Positions 29,533 through 37,954 of a DNA stretch of 61,046 bases are shown here, piece after piece. Each line of letters opens with the position of its first letter. Positions within the stretch are counted from its first letter, which is position 1. Position numbers and translations under genes: made by a program. Under the pieces are notes generated by a model, which was given only the letters and a program-made list of their open reading frames with translations, was not told where the DNA came from and searched no databases. Location of the stretch: NCBI GenBank assembly GCA_029212745.1, contig JARGOL010000015.1, forward strand, positions 14,306-75,351, read 5' to 3'. Source of the DNA: Alcanivoracaceae bacterium (GTDB lineage Bacteria > Pseudomonadota > Gammaproteobacteria > Pseudomonadales > Alcanivoracaceae).

Positions 29533-29982
29533 TCACATCGACTGATGTGACAACAGGAACGTTACCGGCCCGTCATTTTCCAGCGACACCTTCATGTCCG
29601 CGCCGAAACGGCCCGTGGCAACGGGGTCGATGCCCGCTGCCCTCAGGCTGGTCACAAAATGATCAAAAAGTGGCTGCGCCTGCTCCGGCGGTGCCGCCAG
29701 GGAAAAGCCGGGGCGCCTGCCACTACTGGTGTCAGCCGCCAGGGTGAACTGCGATACCGCCAACACGCCGCCGCCAACATCGCGCACATCCCGGTTCATC
29801 CTGCCTTGCTCATCAGCGAACACCCGGTAGCCCGCCACCCGTGCCGCCAGGCGCTCAGCGACAGCCCCGTCATCCGCGCGCTCAATGCCGACAAACAGCA
29901 ACAAGCCCGCATCAATGGCCCCGACCTGTTCGCCGGATACCCGTACCGCCGCACGGGTAACCCGTTGCAGGAGCACCTTCAT
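29533..29982 (-). CDS. dtd: D-aminoacyl-tRNA deacylase
   Basis: Removes D-amino acids (and glycine mis-attached to tRNA-Ala) from tRNA. The 149-residue protein has [15 protein letters not shown], the [21 protein letters not shown] catalytic motif, and the C-terminal NDGPVTFLL with the Gly-cisPro-type substrate gate. The ATG at 29982 overlaps the pip stop in ATGA. A frame open to 30090 lies inside pip and was rejected. Confidence 0.96.
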   Translation of the reverse strand: MKVLLQRVTRAAVRVSGEQVGAIDAGLLLFVGIERADDGAVAERLAARVAGYRVFADEQGRMNRDVRDVGGGVLAVSQFTLAADTSSGRRPGFSLAAPPEQAQPLFDHFVTSLRAAGIDPVATGRFGADMKVSLENDGPVTFLLSHQSM

Positions 29983-30935
29983 GCGCCCTCCGCGCCGGTC
30001 AAACGCGCCTGCATGGTAGCCACGGCACGCAGCAGCGCCGCCTCGATACCTGGCTCTGCCAGCGAATGACCGGCCGAGGACACCATGCACAATTCACTGC
30101 CCGGCCATGCCTGGTGCAACGCCACGGCCTGGTCCGCCGGGCAGACCAGATCATAGCGGCCGTGCACGATGATGCCGGGGACAGCGGCCATGCGGCTCAT
30201 GCCCCGCAGCAGTGGCTGGCCCAGGAAACCGCCATTGATGAAGTAATGGGTTTCTATGCGCGCCAGCGCCAGGGCGCGTTCAGCGAAGGCGCTGCGCACA
30301 CTGGCAGACGGCAGCAAGGTGGCACAGGCGGCCTCCCAGCCGGCCCAGGCCCGGGCATCGCCCATGGAGCGGGCGTTGTTCCCGTCATGCAGCCGGGCAT
30401 GATAGGCCAGCAATGGCTGGCGCTGTTCACTGGCCGACAGGGGCGCCATGAACGCCTGCCAGGCTTCCGGGCGCAGCCGTGACGCGCCTCCCGGGGCATA
30501 CAGCCAGGCCAGATCCGCATCACGGCACAGGAAGATGCCGCGCAGCACGGCACCCGCGACGTGATCCGGGTAATTCTGGCTGTAGCGCAATCCCAGGGTT
30601 GCCCCCCAGGAGCCGCCGAACACCAGCCAGCGGTCCACACCCAGTTTTGCCCGGATGGCCTCGATATCAGCAACCAGGTGATCGGTGCTGTTGTGCTCGA
30701 CACAGGCGGCAGGGGTGGACCGTCCTGCCCCGCGCTGGTCGAACAGGATGATGCGCCAGAATGCCGGATCGAAGAAGCGCCGCAGGTGGCCGGAGCAGCC
30801 GCCACCGGGCCCGCCGTGCAGGACCACCACCGGAAAGCCGTGGCGGTTGCCACTCTCTTCCACATACAGGGTGTGACCCTGGCCAACCGGCAGCTGGAAC
30901 TGGTGATACGGGGCGATCTCGGGATACAGTGGCAT
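29979..30935 (-). CDS. pip: Proline iminopeptidase
   Basis: Cleaves N-terminal proline from peptides. The 318-residue alpha/beta hydrolase has [10 protein letters not shown] (oxyanion hole, from residue 40), [11 protein letters not shown], the nucleophile FGGSWGATL (Ser109), HGRYDLVCP (acid) and SSAGHS (His). The start fits the family's LYPEI opening. It is coupled to dtd by a four-base overlap. The start codon is two bases from the ATG of the divergent lipoprotein gene, so its promoter must sit inside that gene. Confidence 0.95.
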   Translation of the reverse strand: MPLYPEIAPYHQFQLPVGQGHTLYVEESGNRHGFPVVVLHGGPGGGCSGHLRRFFDPAFWRIILFDQRGAGRSTPAACVEHNSTDHLVADIEAIRAKLGVDRWLVFGGSWGATLGLRYSQNYPDHVAGAVLRGIFLCRDADLAWLYAPGGASRLRPEAWQAFMAPLSASEQRQPLLAYHARLHDGNNARSMGDARAWAGWEAACATLLPSASVRSAFAERALALARIETHYFINGGFLGQPLLRGMSRMAAVPGIIVHGRYDLVCPADQAVALHQAWPGSELCMVSSAGHSLAEPGIEAALLRAVATMQARLTGAEGA

Positions 30936-30937
30936 CT

Positions 30938-31411
30938 ATGGAACGAATCCGGAAAAGTCGTCTGTCAGCATACCTTGCCCTCGTTGCCCTGCAACTGATG
31001 CTGGCCGCATGCTCATCACCCGACCCGGCCGAGCAGGGCGTGGCCGAGGCACTGGAGCGCATCAGCGATGCCGTGGAGGCGAAGGACAGCAAGGCGGTAA
31101 TGGGTGAGATCGATGAAGATTTCACCCTGCGTCGCACCGGCCGGGAGGACCTCAACCACTTCCTCGCCGGGCGCACCCTGCGCCATCTGCTTGACCGCTA
31201 CCGCGACATTACCGTGGTGACATCGGGCCTTGATGTCACCCAGGACCCGTTACGCGACGACCTGGCGCACGTGCGCTTCAACGTGCTGGTAACTGGCGGC
31301 CAGGGGCGGCTGCTTCCTGAACGCGGAGAACTCTACCGGATCGACAGCCAATGGCGCCATGACGGCCAGTGGCGACTGTTGCAGGCCACTGCCCGGCGGG
31401 CACTGGAATAG
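30938..31411 (+). CDS. Small lipoprotein with an NTF2-like fold (function unknown)
   Basis: 157 residues with a lipoprotein signal (MERIRKSRLSAYLALVALQLMLAAC, lipobox LAAC). The mature part (ALERISDAVEAKDSKAVMGEIDEDFTLRRTGR ... WRHDGQWRLLQATARRALE) has the helix-then-beta pattern of NTF2/SnoaL-like folds, which commonly bind small ligands or act as accessory domains. I cannot assign a role. There is no clear ribosome site for the ATG at 30938; a GTG nine bases earlier (30929), preceded by GGGAT, is an alternative that would overlap pip. Confidence 0.8.
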   Translation: MERIRKSRLSAYLALVALQLMLAACSSPDPAEQGVAEALERISDAVEAKDSKAVMGEIDEDFTLRRTGREDLNHFLAGRTLRHLLDRYRDITVVTSGLDVTQDPLRDDLAHVRFNVLVTGGQGRLLPERGELYRIDSQWRHDGQWRLLQATARRALE

Positions 31412-31424
31412 CAGGCCTTCTGCA

Positions 31425-32858
31425 CTAGCCGGCATCAGGGCCTTCCTGGGCCAGCTGCCCTTCGAGGTCAAGCTCCTTGATCTTGCGTGTCAGGGTATTG
31501 CGCCCCCAACCCAGCAATCCGGCGGCATCACGTCGGCGACCCCCGGTGTGTTTCAGGGCCACTTCTATCATGGCGCGCTCGAAGGCCGGCACCGCCTCAT
31601 CAAGGATGCCCTTGCGTCCTGCTGCCAGGGTGCGATCCGCCCACAGCCGCAAGGCTTTTTCCCAGTCGCCACCCACTTCCGTGCGCGCCTCCGACTGGCG
31701 CAGCTCCGGCGGCAGGTCGTCCACCAGCACCTCGCGGCCAGAGGCCATCACGGTCAGCCAGCGACAGACGTTCTCCAGTTGGCGCACATTGCCCGGCCAC
31801 GGCAGCGTGGTGATGAATGATTCGGTATCACGGTGCAGGGTCTTGGCTTCCACGCCCAGCTCCTGCGCGGCCCGCTGCAGAAAATAGCGGGCCAGCCGGG
31901 GAATATCTTCGCGGCGCTCGCACAGACGGGGGATGTGGATGCGAATGACATTGAGGCGGTGAAACAGGTCTTCCCGGAAATCACCATCCTTGACCAGCTC
32001 CTCCAGGTCCTGGTGGGTGGCCGCAATGATGCGCACATCCACCTTGATCGCAGATGTGCCCCCGACGCGGTAGAACTCGCCTTCCTGCAACACCCGCAGC
32101 AGCCGGGTCTGCGCCTCGATGGGCATGTCGCCAATTTCGTCCAGGAACAGTGTGCCGCCGTTGGCCTGCTCAAAGCGACCGATGCGCTGGGCATTGGCCC
32201 CGGTGAACGCGCCTTTCTCATGGCCAAACAGCTCCGACTCGATCAGGTCACGCGGAATGGCCGCCATGTTCAGGGCAACAAACGATTTCTCCCGACGCAC
32301 CGAGTGCCGGTGCAGGGCGCCCGCCACCAGCTCCTTGCCGGTGCCGGACTGGCCATTAATGAGGACGGTGACATTGGAGTGGGACAGGCGACCGATGGCC
32401 CGAAACACTTCCTGCATGGCCGGCGCCTCACCGATGATCTCGGTGGGCGGCTCCTCAGCCTCCGCAAGGGCCACGCCACCCTGCTCTTCGCGGTGCTTGA
32501 CGGCACGCTTCACCAGCGCCACCGCCTCATCCACGTCAAACGGCTTGGGCAGGTACTCGAAAGCGCCGCCCTGGTAAGAGGCCACGGCCGAATCCAGGTC
32601 CGAGTGCGCGGTCATGATAATGACCGGTAACTCCGGGAACTTGCGCTGCAGGATCTTGAGCATGCGCAAGCCGTCCGTGCCCGGCATACGAACATCCGAA
32701 ATCAGCACATCCGGTTCAGCACCACCACCCTCAAGAAGGTTGAGTGCCTCGTCCGCATCCTCGAATACCTTGCAGTCATACCCTTCCTGGCCAAGCGCTT
32801 TCTCCAGCACCCAGCGAATGGAGCGATCATCATCAATTATCCAGACTGTGGCTGTCAT
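31425..32858 (-). CDS. ntrC: Nitrogen regulator NtrC (sigma-54 enhancer-binding protein)
   Basis: Response regulator that, when phosphorylated by NtrB under nitrogen limitation, binds GCAC-N7-GTGC sites and activates sigma-54 promoters. The 477 residues have a receiver domain with phospho-Asp55 (VLISDVRMPG), an AAA+ domain with NGQSGTGKE (Walker A) and the sigma-54-contacting GAFTGA loop, and a C-terminal Fis-type helix-turn-helix (RRRDAAGLLGWGRNTLTRKIKEL). The ATG at 32858 overlaps ntrB by 26 bases; an open frame to 32939 lies within ntrB. Confidence 0.97.
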   Translation of the reverse strand: MTATVWIIDDDRSIRWVLEKALGQEGYDCKVFEDADEALNLLEGGGAEPDVLISDVRMPGTDGLRMLKILQRKFPELPVIIMTAHSDLDSAVASYQGGAFEYLPKPFDVDEAVALVKRAVKHREEQGGVALAEAEEPPTEIIGEAPAMQEVFRAIGRLSHSNVTVLINGQSGTGKELVAGALHRHSVRREKSFVALNMAAIPRDLIESELFGHEKGAFTGANAQRIGRFEQANGGTLFLDEIGDMPIEAQTRLLRVLQEGEFYRVGGTSAIKVDVRIIAATHQDLEELVKDGDFREDLFHRLNVIRIHIPRLCERREDIPRLARYFLQRAAQELGVEAKTLHRDTESFITTLPWPGNVRQLENVCRWLTVMASGREVLVDDLPPELRQSEARTEVGGDWEKALRLWADRTLAAGRKGILDEAVPAFERAMIEVALKHTGGRRRDAAGLLGWGRNTLTRKIKELDLEGQLAQEGPDAG

Positions 32859-33966
32859 TTTCCGCACTCTCTCCGTTGACGCGCCCCTGTTCCATGGGCA
32901 ACAACAAACTGAAAACTGTCTGGCCCGGCACTGATTCACACTCGATCAAACCGTGGTGCGAACTCATGATTGACTGGGCGATAGACAGACCCAGGCCCGA
33001 ACCGCTGGCGCGGCCACTGACCATGGGATAGAAAAGGGTTTCCCGGACATCTTCAGGAATACCCGGGCCGTTGTCCTCGATATCCACCCGCGCCACCAGC
33101 CGGTGACGCTGGGCACCGATGGTGAACTGGCGCAGCACGCGGGTGCGCAGGGTCACCACGCCATCCTCCCGGTTCGACTCGATCAGCGCCTGCGCCGCAT
33201 TGCGGACAAGATTCAGCAGCACCTGGATCAGCTGGTCCCGGTCCACCGGTATGTCCGGCAGCGACGGGTCGTAGTCGCGCTGGATATCAATGCGGTTGGG
33301 ATATTCCGCCAGCATCAGCTGGCGCACATGCTCAAGGCATTCATGCAGGTTGACGTCCTCGACCCGCGGCAGCCGGCGCGGCCCGAGCATGCGGTCCGCC
33401 AGCTTGCGCAGCCGATCGGCTTCTTCAATGATCACGCGGGTGTACTCGCCCAGCTCCGGGTCCGGCAGGGCGCGTTCAAGCAGCTGCGCTGCCCCGCGAA
33501 TGCCGCCCAGCGGGTTCTTGATCTCGTGGGCCACACCACGCACCAGCGCCCGGGTGGCCTGGTTGGCATGAATCAGTGCTTCCTCGCGGGTGATGCGGAT
33601 CAGGCGATCCAGCGACTGCATCTCGATCAGCAAGGTGGCCTCGAAGCCCGGCTCGCTGATATGCGTGACGCTGTAATCCACGGTGATCTCCTGCCCGGGC
33701 TGCGTCTGCAGATGCGCCTCGCGCCGGGTGAACGGGTGACCGTCGTCCAGGCACCCCTGCAGCGCCTGGCGGGCATCCTCATCGTCGAAGAAGTAATCGG
33801 GCAGCGGTGATCCGATGGCGCGCGGGGCGCTAGTGGAAAGCAGCATCTCTGCGGCCGGATTCAGGTAGCGCACCACCAGCTTTGCATCCACCAGCAGAAC
33901 TGCAGTGCGCAGATGATCCAGGAGTCGCTTGTACAGCGGATTGTTATGCATAGCCGGCTTGCCCAT
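32833..33966 (-). CDS. ntrB: Nitrogen-regulation sensor histidine kinase NtrB
   Basis: Phosphorylates NtrC, controlled in known systems by PII. The 377 residues have an N-terminal PAS domain (about 12-110), the H-box RGVAHEIKNPLGGIRGAAQ (His147), an N-box (LVRNAAQALIES), and a G-box (DNGPGIPEDVRETLFYPMVSGRASGSGLGL). No membrane helix is present, as expected for NtrB. The start may be the ATG at 33966 or the one five codons later. An NtrC-type site sits upstream. Confidence 0.96.
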   Translation of the reverse strand: MGKPAMHNNPLYKRLLDHLRTAVLLVDAKLVVRYLNPAAEMLLSTSAPRAIGSPLPDYFFDDEDARQALQGCLDDGHPFTRREAHLQTQPGQEITVDYSVTHISEPGFEATLLIEMQSLDRLIRITREEALIHANQATRALVRGVAHEIKNPLGGIRGAAQLLERALPDPELGEYTRVIIEEADRLRKLADRMLGPRRLPRVEDVNLHECLEHVRQLMLAEYPNRIDIQRDYDPSLPDIPVDRDQLIQVLLNLVRNAAQALIESNREDGVVTLRTRVLRQFTIGAQRHRLVARVDIEDNGPGIPEDVRETLFYPMVSGRASGSGLGLSIAQSIMSSHHGLIECESVPGQTVFSLLLPMEQGRVNGESAENDSHSLDN

Positions 33967-34076
33967 GACAGTGCAGTAGCAAGTTTCAGGCCATCGGCAA
34001 TGAACCGCGCGAGGGCACGGAGCTCAGCGAATACGGGCCTGACCGGCTTTCAGTGTAAACGGACGGGACATGGCGC

Positions 34077-34091
34077 GCACCATTTTAGTGC
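34077..34091. promoter_or_regulatory. NtrC-binding site upstream of ntrBC
   Basis: GCACCATTTTAGTGC fits the GCAC-N7-GTGC consensus exactly, about 111 bases before ntrB. On the minus strand it contains TAAAAT, a five-of-six -10 box, so bound NtrC could overlap an ntrBC promoter, as at E. coli glnL. The -35 partner is not convincing. Confidence 0.65.
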
Positions 34092-34136
34092 ACACCATGT
34101 CGGACAGCCCCGCTTCCAGGACGGATGCGGCAGCGC

Positions 34137-34796
34137 CTAGTTGGCCTTGGCACCACCGGACGGCAGCCGGCGGGATACCCGCTGCACATAAAAGGTGACA
34201 GGCTCGGATACCGCCAGCTCGGCACCACTGGCATCCACCACCCGCACGACAACCGTATGCTCACCACGGGGCGGCTGCGGAATTTCCAGGCCATCCAGCA
34301 CCTGGCCATCGAAAACCACCTGGGCCTTGTGCGACTGGCGCAGGGTCGGCGACACCTTGAAACCCACCGCCAGGCTCTCGGACGGGTTGTGATAGGTCTG
34401 TTCCGATTCCGGCTGGGTGATACGTACCTTGTAGTTGACCAGCCCATCATCCAGCTTCTTGCCGGGCTCTGCCTTCTCTTCGCTGGGCGGCGGGGCAATG
34501 CGCGGCACAGAGATGTCCACGGTGTTGGGCTTGCGGATCTGCACTTCCTCCAGGCTGTCGTCGCCCTGGTCGGTAAACATCACCGAACCATCCTCGCCTA
34601 CCGTGCGATACACCCGTTTGGTGGACTCCTGCGCTGACGAATCGGACGGGGCATCACCTGACGGACTCTCCCCTGCCTGGTCTGCCCCGGCCTCCTCCTG
34701 CCCTGGCGCGCTCAGCTGCGGCGGCAATTCATCCGCCATCGCCGGCGGCGCCAGCAGGCCCGCCATCAATGCCATGTACACACCGGTCTTGATCAT
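34137..34796 (-). CDS. DUF4124-family exported protein
   Basis: 219 residues with a signal peptide (MIKTGVYMALMAGLLAPPAMA), an acidic low-complexity stretch (Glu, Ser, Gly, Asp; about 22-65), a DUF4124 segment (KRVYRTVGEDGSVMFTDQ), then a beta-rich domain (YKVRITQPESEQTYHNPSESLAV ... VTFYVQRVSRRLP) that looks like a fibronectin- or Ig-like fold. Such proteins often flank glnA-ntrBC in this group, but the function is unknown. I chose the ATG at 34796 because GGAG sits upstream of it, rather than the ATG at 34811. Confidence 0.85.
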   Translation of the reverse strand: MIKTGVYMALMAGLLAPPAMADELPPQLSAPGQEEAGADQAGESPSGDAPSDSSAQESTKRVYRTVGEDGSVMFTDQGDDSLEEVQIRKPNTVDISVPRIAPPPSEEKAEPGKKLDDGLVNYKVRITQPESEQTYHNPSESLAVGFKVSPTLRQSHKAQVVFDGQVLDGLEIPQPPRGEHTVVVRVVDASGAELAVSEPVTFYVQRVSRRLPSGGAKAN

Positions 34797-34848
34797 CACT
34801 GTTCTCCGCATTGGCTGACTTCCATTCTGCGGCGAGCTGCAGACAAAA

Positions 34849-34874
34849 AAAAGGGCCGCTTTCGCGGCCCTTTT
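34849..34874 (-). terminator. Terminator of glnA
   Basis: An 11-bp stem AAAAGGGCCGC / GCGGCCCTTTT with a 4-base loop. On the minus strand it is followed by more T residues (TTTTTTTTGTCT in total). Confidence 0.92.
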
Positions 34875-34899
34875 CCCAACGTCAGTCCGGAGACTGCGT

Positions 34900-36306
34900 T
34901 TAGCAGGAGTAGTACAGGTCGAATTCCACCGGGTGCGGAGTCATCAGCAGACGCTCGACTTCCTCGCGCTTCAGGCCGATGTAACCGTCCAGGGCATCCT
35001 TGGTGAACACGTCGCCAGCCAGCAGGAAGTCGTGATCGGCTTCCAGGGCGTCCAGCGCCATGGTCAGGGTGTGTGCCACGGTCGGGATACCGGCTTCTTC
35101 TTCCGGCGGCAGGTCGTACAGATCCTTGTCCATGGCATCGCCCGGGTGGATCTTGTTGTTGATACCGTCCAGACCCGCCATCAGCAGTGCGGTGAAGCAC
35201 AGGTACGGGTTGGCAGAGGGATCCGGGAAGCGGGTCTCGATACGACGCGCCTTCGGGTTGGATACCCACGGAATCCGGATGGAAGCAGAACGGTTACGGG
35301 CAGAGTAGGCCAGCATTACCGGCGCTTCGAAGCCAGGTACCAGACGCTTGTAGGAGTTGGTGGAGGCATTGGTCAGCGCGTTGATGGCGCGGGCATGCTT
35401 GATGATACCACCGATGTAGAACAGCGCCGTCTCGGACAGGCCGCCGTAGGCGTCGCCGGAGAACAGGTTCTTGCCGTCCTTGCTCAGGGACTGGTGCACG
35501 TGCATACCGGAACCGTTGTCACCTACCAGCGGCTTGGGCATGAAAGTGGCGGTCTTGCCGTAGGCATGGGCCACGTTGTGTACGCAGTACTTGAGGATCT
35601 GGACTTCATCAGCCTTCTTGGTCAGGGTGTTGGCGCCAACGCCGATCTCACACTGGCCAGCAGTACCCACCTCGTGGTGGTGCACTTCGATTTCCAGGCC
35701 CATCTGCTCCATGGCAGCACACATGGCCGCACGCAGGTCGTGCAGGCTGTCCACCGGCGGAACCGGGAAGTAGCCGCCCTTCACGCCGGGACGGTGACCG
35801 ATGTTGTTGTGCTCGAACTCGTCAGCAGAAACCCAGGCCGCTTCCTCGGAGTGGATCTTGTACATGGCGCCCTGCATGTCGGACTTCCACTGTACGGAAT
35901 CAAAAACGAAGAACTCGGGCTCAGGACCGAACAGGGCGCTGTCGGCGATGCCGGAGGCCTTGAGGTACTCTTCAGCGCGCATGGCAACGGAGCGCGGGTC
36001 ACGCTCGTAGCCCTGCATGGTGGCAGGCTCAACGATGTTGCAACGCAGGTTCATGGTGGACACGTCGGTGAACGGATCCATGACCGCCGTCTCGTCATCC
36101 GGCATCAGGATCATGTCTGACTCGTTGATGCCCTTCCAGCCGGCAATGGACGAACCGTCGAACATCTTGCCTTCGTCGAAGAAATCGCCATCCACTTCGC
36201 CTGCCGGAATGGAGACGTGCTGCTCCTTGCCGCGGCTGTCAGTGAAACGCAGGTCGACCCACTTTACGTCGTGGTCCTTGATCAGTTTTGTAGTCTTGGC
36301 AGACAT
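34900..36306 (-). CDS. glnA: Glutamine synthetase, type I
   Basis: Makes glutamine from glutamate, ammonia and ATP; central to nitrogen assimilation. At 468 residues it matches the dodecameric GSI-beta enzyme. Visible are the latch-type N-terminus, [14 protein letters not shown], the metal-binding [32 protein letters not shown] and the adenylylation loop [10 protein letters not shown], whose Tyr is the GlnE target. GGAGG precedes the ATG at 36306. Expression is under NtrC and sigma-54 control from sites just upstream. Confidence 0.98.
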   Translation of the reverse strand: MSAKTTKLIKDHDVKWVDLRFTDSRGKEQHVSIPAGEVDGDFFDEGKMFDGSSIAGWKGINESDMILMPDDETAVMDPFTDVSTMNLRCNIVEPATMQGYERDPRSVAMRAEEYLKASGIADSALFGPEPEFFVFDSVQWKSDMQGAMYKIHSEEAAWVSADEFEHNNIGHRPGVKGGYFPVPPVDSLHDLRAAMCAAMEQMGLEIEVHHHEVGTAGQCEIGVGANTLTKKADEVQILKYCVHNVAHAYGKTATFMPKPLVGDNGSGMHVHQSLSKDGKNLFSGDAYGGLSETALFYIGGIIKHARAINALTNASTNSYKRLVPGFEAPVMLAYSARNRSASIRIPWVSNPKARRIETRFPDPSANPYLCFTALLMAGLDGINNKIHPGDAMDKDLYDLPPEEEAGIPTVAHTLTMALDALEADHDFLLAGDVFTKDALDGYIGLKREEVERLLMTPHPVEFDLYYSC

Positions 36307-36388
36307 TGTTTTGCGTCCTCCTGGGAACACCGTGAATTTGCCCAGTCCTGCGGGGTCCGCCGCCTGACTGACGTTGCATCATCGTAGA

Positions 36389-36403
36389 GCAAGATGCGTG
36401 CCA
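36389..36403 (-). promoter_or_regulatory. Sigma-54 promoter of glnA
   Basis: Minus strand TGGCACGCATCTTGC is an exact TGGCAC-N5-TTGC -24/-12 element. The transcript should start near 36377, about 70 bases upstream of the ATG. Confidence 0.93.
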
Positions 36404-36465
36404 CTCCCACTGGTGCACCAGACGGCGTGCCGAGGGACTTTCCAGTGGTCAGCCACTGGCTGCGC

Positions 36466-36510
36466 GCACCATAATGAACCACATTTTTACTGCTCGCACC
36501 ATATTGGTGC
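36466..36510. promoter_or_regulatory. Tandem NtrC enhancer sites for glnA
   Basis: GCACCATATTGGTGC (36496-36510) is a perfect GCAC-N7-GTGC palindrome. A weaker copy, GCACCATAATGAACC (36466-36480), lies 30 bases closer to the promoter, about three helical turns away. Their centres are about 126 and 96 bases upstream of the predicted start, matching the E. coli glnA layout. Confidence 0.85.
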
Positions 36511-36511
36511 T

Positions 36512-36745
36512 TCAGCCATTGCCGACTCTCAGGCGCACCACCACTTCATTGCCGTCGCCGGGCCCGGCCTGCACCACCTCGTGACCATGCACACGGCACC
36601 AGGCGGGAATATCCGCCAGCGCGCCGGGGTCGGTGCAGATCACTTCCAGCTCCTCGCCGGGCGCCATCTCCCGGACCCGGTTCTGCGTGCGTATCACCGG
36701 CATCGGGCACAGCAGCCGACGTGCATCCAGCGTCTCAACCGTCAT
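36512..36745 (-). CDS. TusA/SirA-family sulfur carrier
   Basis: A 77-residue protein with the conserved Cys-Pro-X-Pro motif (RRLLCPMPVIRTQN, Cys13), the site that carries persulfide sulfur in TusA. Fold residues LEVICTDPGALADIPAWCRVHGHEVV match the family. It overlaps the preceding PP-loop gene by four bases, so it is probably the sulfur donor for that enzyme. Its stop codon lies two bases from an NtrC site, with no room for a terminator. Confidence 0.9.
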   Translation of the reverse strand: MTVETLDARRLLCPMPVIRTQNRVREMAPGEELEVICTDPGALADIPAWCRVHGHEVVQAGPGDGNEVVVRLRVGNG

Positions 36746-37875
36746 ACGCCCCCCACATGCCAGTCCTCGGGAATGTCGTCTGCCGGCATGGGAGCCACCT
36801 GCACTTCCCGGCTGACGCCATCCGGTGCACGCACTTCCACGGTGACAGCTTCCGCCGCACGGCCCTGTGAATAACGGGCCAGAATCGACGCCGCCAGGCG
36901 CTGCTCATCCTCTGTGATGGTGCCGTCCACCAGGGCCAGCGGGCCGCGGTGGCTCACCGGCGTCAGGCTGGTGAACTGGTAGCGGTAGCCCTCAAGAAAA
37001 TTGTTCTCGCCCTGCTCGCGACTGATGATCAACTTGAAGTGGGGCCGCGGCCGCAGGTGCCGGCCGACCTTGAGCAGCATGATGTCATCCAGTTCATAGC
37101 GGCGCTCGTTGCGGGCCTGCCACAGATCCGCCAGCTTCTTCGAATAGGCTTCGTCGGTGAGGAAACAGCAACCGCCAGCGGGCTGGGCGTAGTCATCCAG
37201 GCCGTAGCGCTTGGCCAGCGCCATCTGCGGCTTGCGGTTGCGGCCATGGAAACCGTGCAACTGGCTGCGATCCACCCAGCCTTCCCGCTCGGGCAGGGTT
37301 TCCGGCATGTTCAGGGCACTCAGCGGGCGCAGCAGCCGATCCTCGGCGCCGGACTCACTGGCAATCAGCGGCATCGTCTCCCGGCGTTGGGACTTGGGTC
37401 GCTGGCCCACCACCTCGCCAGTGATGATGAAATCAAAGCCGCCATCCCCGGCCATTTCGCGTGCCTTGTTGAGCATCAGGCTGGCCTTGTTGACCATGAA
37501 AATCTTGCAGTCCAGGCAGGGGTTGAGATTGGCGCCATAGCCATGGCGCGGATTCAGCACCACATCCTTGTACTCTTCGGAAATGTCGACGATGTGCAGC
37601 TTGATACCAAGGCGCTCGGCCACCCACAGGGCGTTGTTGCGCTTGCCCCGGTCCTTGTCCTTCTTGCGGATGGCATGGGTATGGCCTTCCACACAGAAAC
37701 CGGTGAAGAAATTCACCCCTTCCACCTCGATGCCCTGTTCCTGCATGACCTTGACGGCAAGCATGGAATCCAGGCCTCCGGATACGAGGGCAATGGCACG
37801 ACGCGGGGCACTTTCTGGCAGTTGCTGCGAGGCAGACACAATCGGCTCCTGACTGGCAGCGGGCTGGCTCAACAT
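36742..37875 (-). CDS. PP-loop ATPase, MnmA/TrmU-like sulfurtransferase of uncertain substrate
   Basis: 377 residues with the PP-loop SGGLDS (residues 32-37), a CxxC at LNPCLDCKIFM (C120, C123) and a Cys pair at AGGCCFLTD (C236, C237). The arrangement recalls the two catalytic cysteines of tRNA 2-thiouridylases such as MnmA, but the protein differs from canonical MnmA and has an extra C-terminal domain (about 290-377). Adenylation of a tRNA base followed by sulfur insertion is the likely chemistry. The TusA-like partner follows immediately. The start is provisional; GGGTGA lies upstream of the ATG used. Confidence 0.82.
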   Translation of the reverse strand: MLSQPAASQEPIVSASQQLPESAPRRAIALVSGGLDSMLAVKVMQEQGIEVEGVNFFTGFCVEGHTHAIRKKDKDRGKRNNALWVAERLGIKLHIVDISEEYKDVVLNPRHGYGANLNPCLDCKIFMVNKASLMLNKAREMAGDGGFDFIITGEVVGQRPKSQRRETMPLIASESGAEDRLLRPLSALNMPETLPEREGWVDRSQLHGFHGRNRKPQMALAKRYGLDDYAQPAGGCCFLTDEAYSKKLADLWQARNERRYELDDIMLLKVGRHLRPRPHFKLIISREQGENNFLEGYRYQFTSLTPVSHRGPLALVDGTITEDEQRLAASILARYSQGRAAEAVTVEVRAPDGVSREVQVAPMPADDIPEDWHVGGV

Positions 37876-37954
37876 TCACCCGCTGCTCACAAGGTGGCCG
37901 CGGATGATAGCAAACCGCCCCGTAGGGGCCAAACCGGTCATCGGCGCGGCCGCC

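Noticed and set aside
36411..36420. TGGTGCACCA palindrome near the glnA promoter
   Set aside because: It has the half-sites in the wrong orientation and spacing for an NtrC site.
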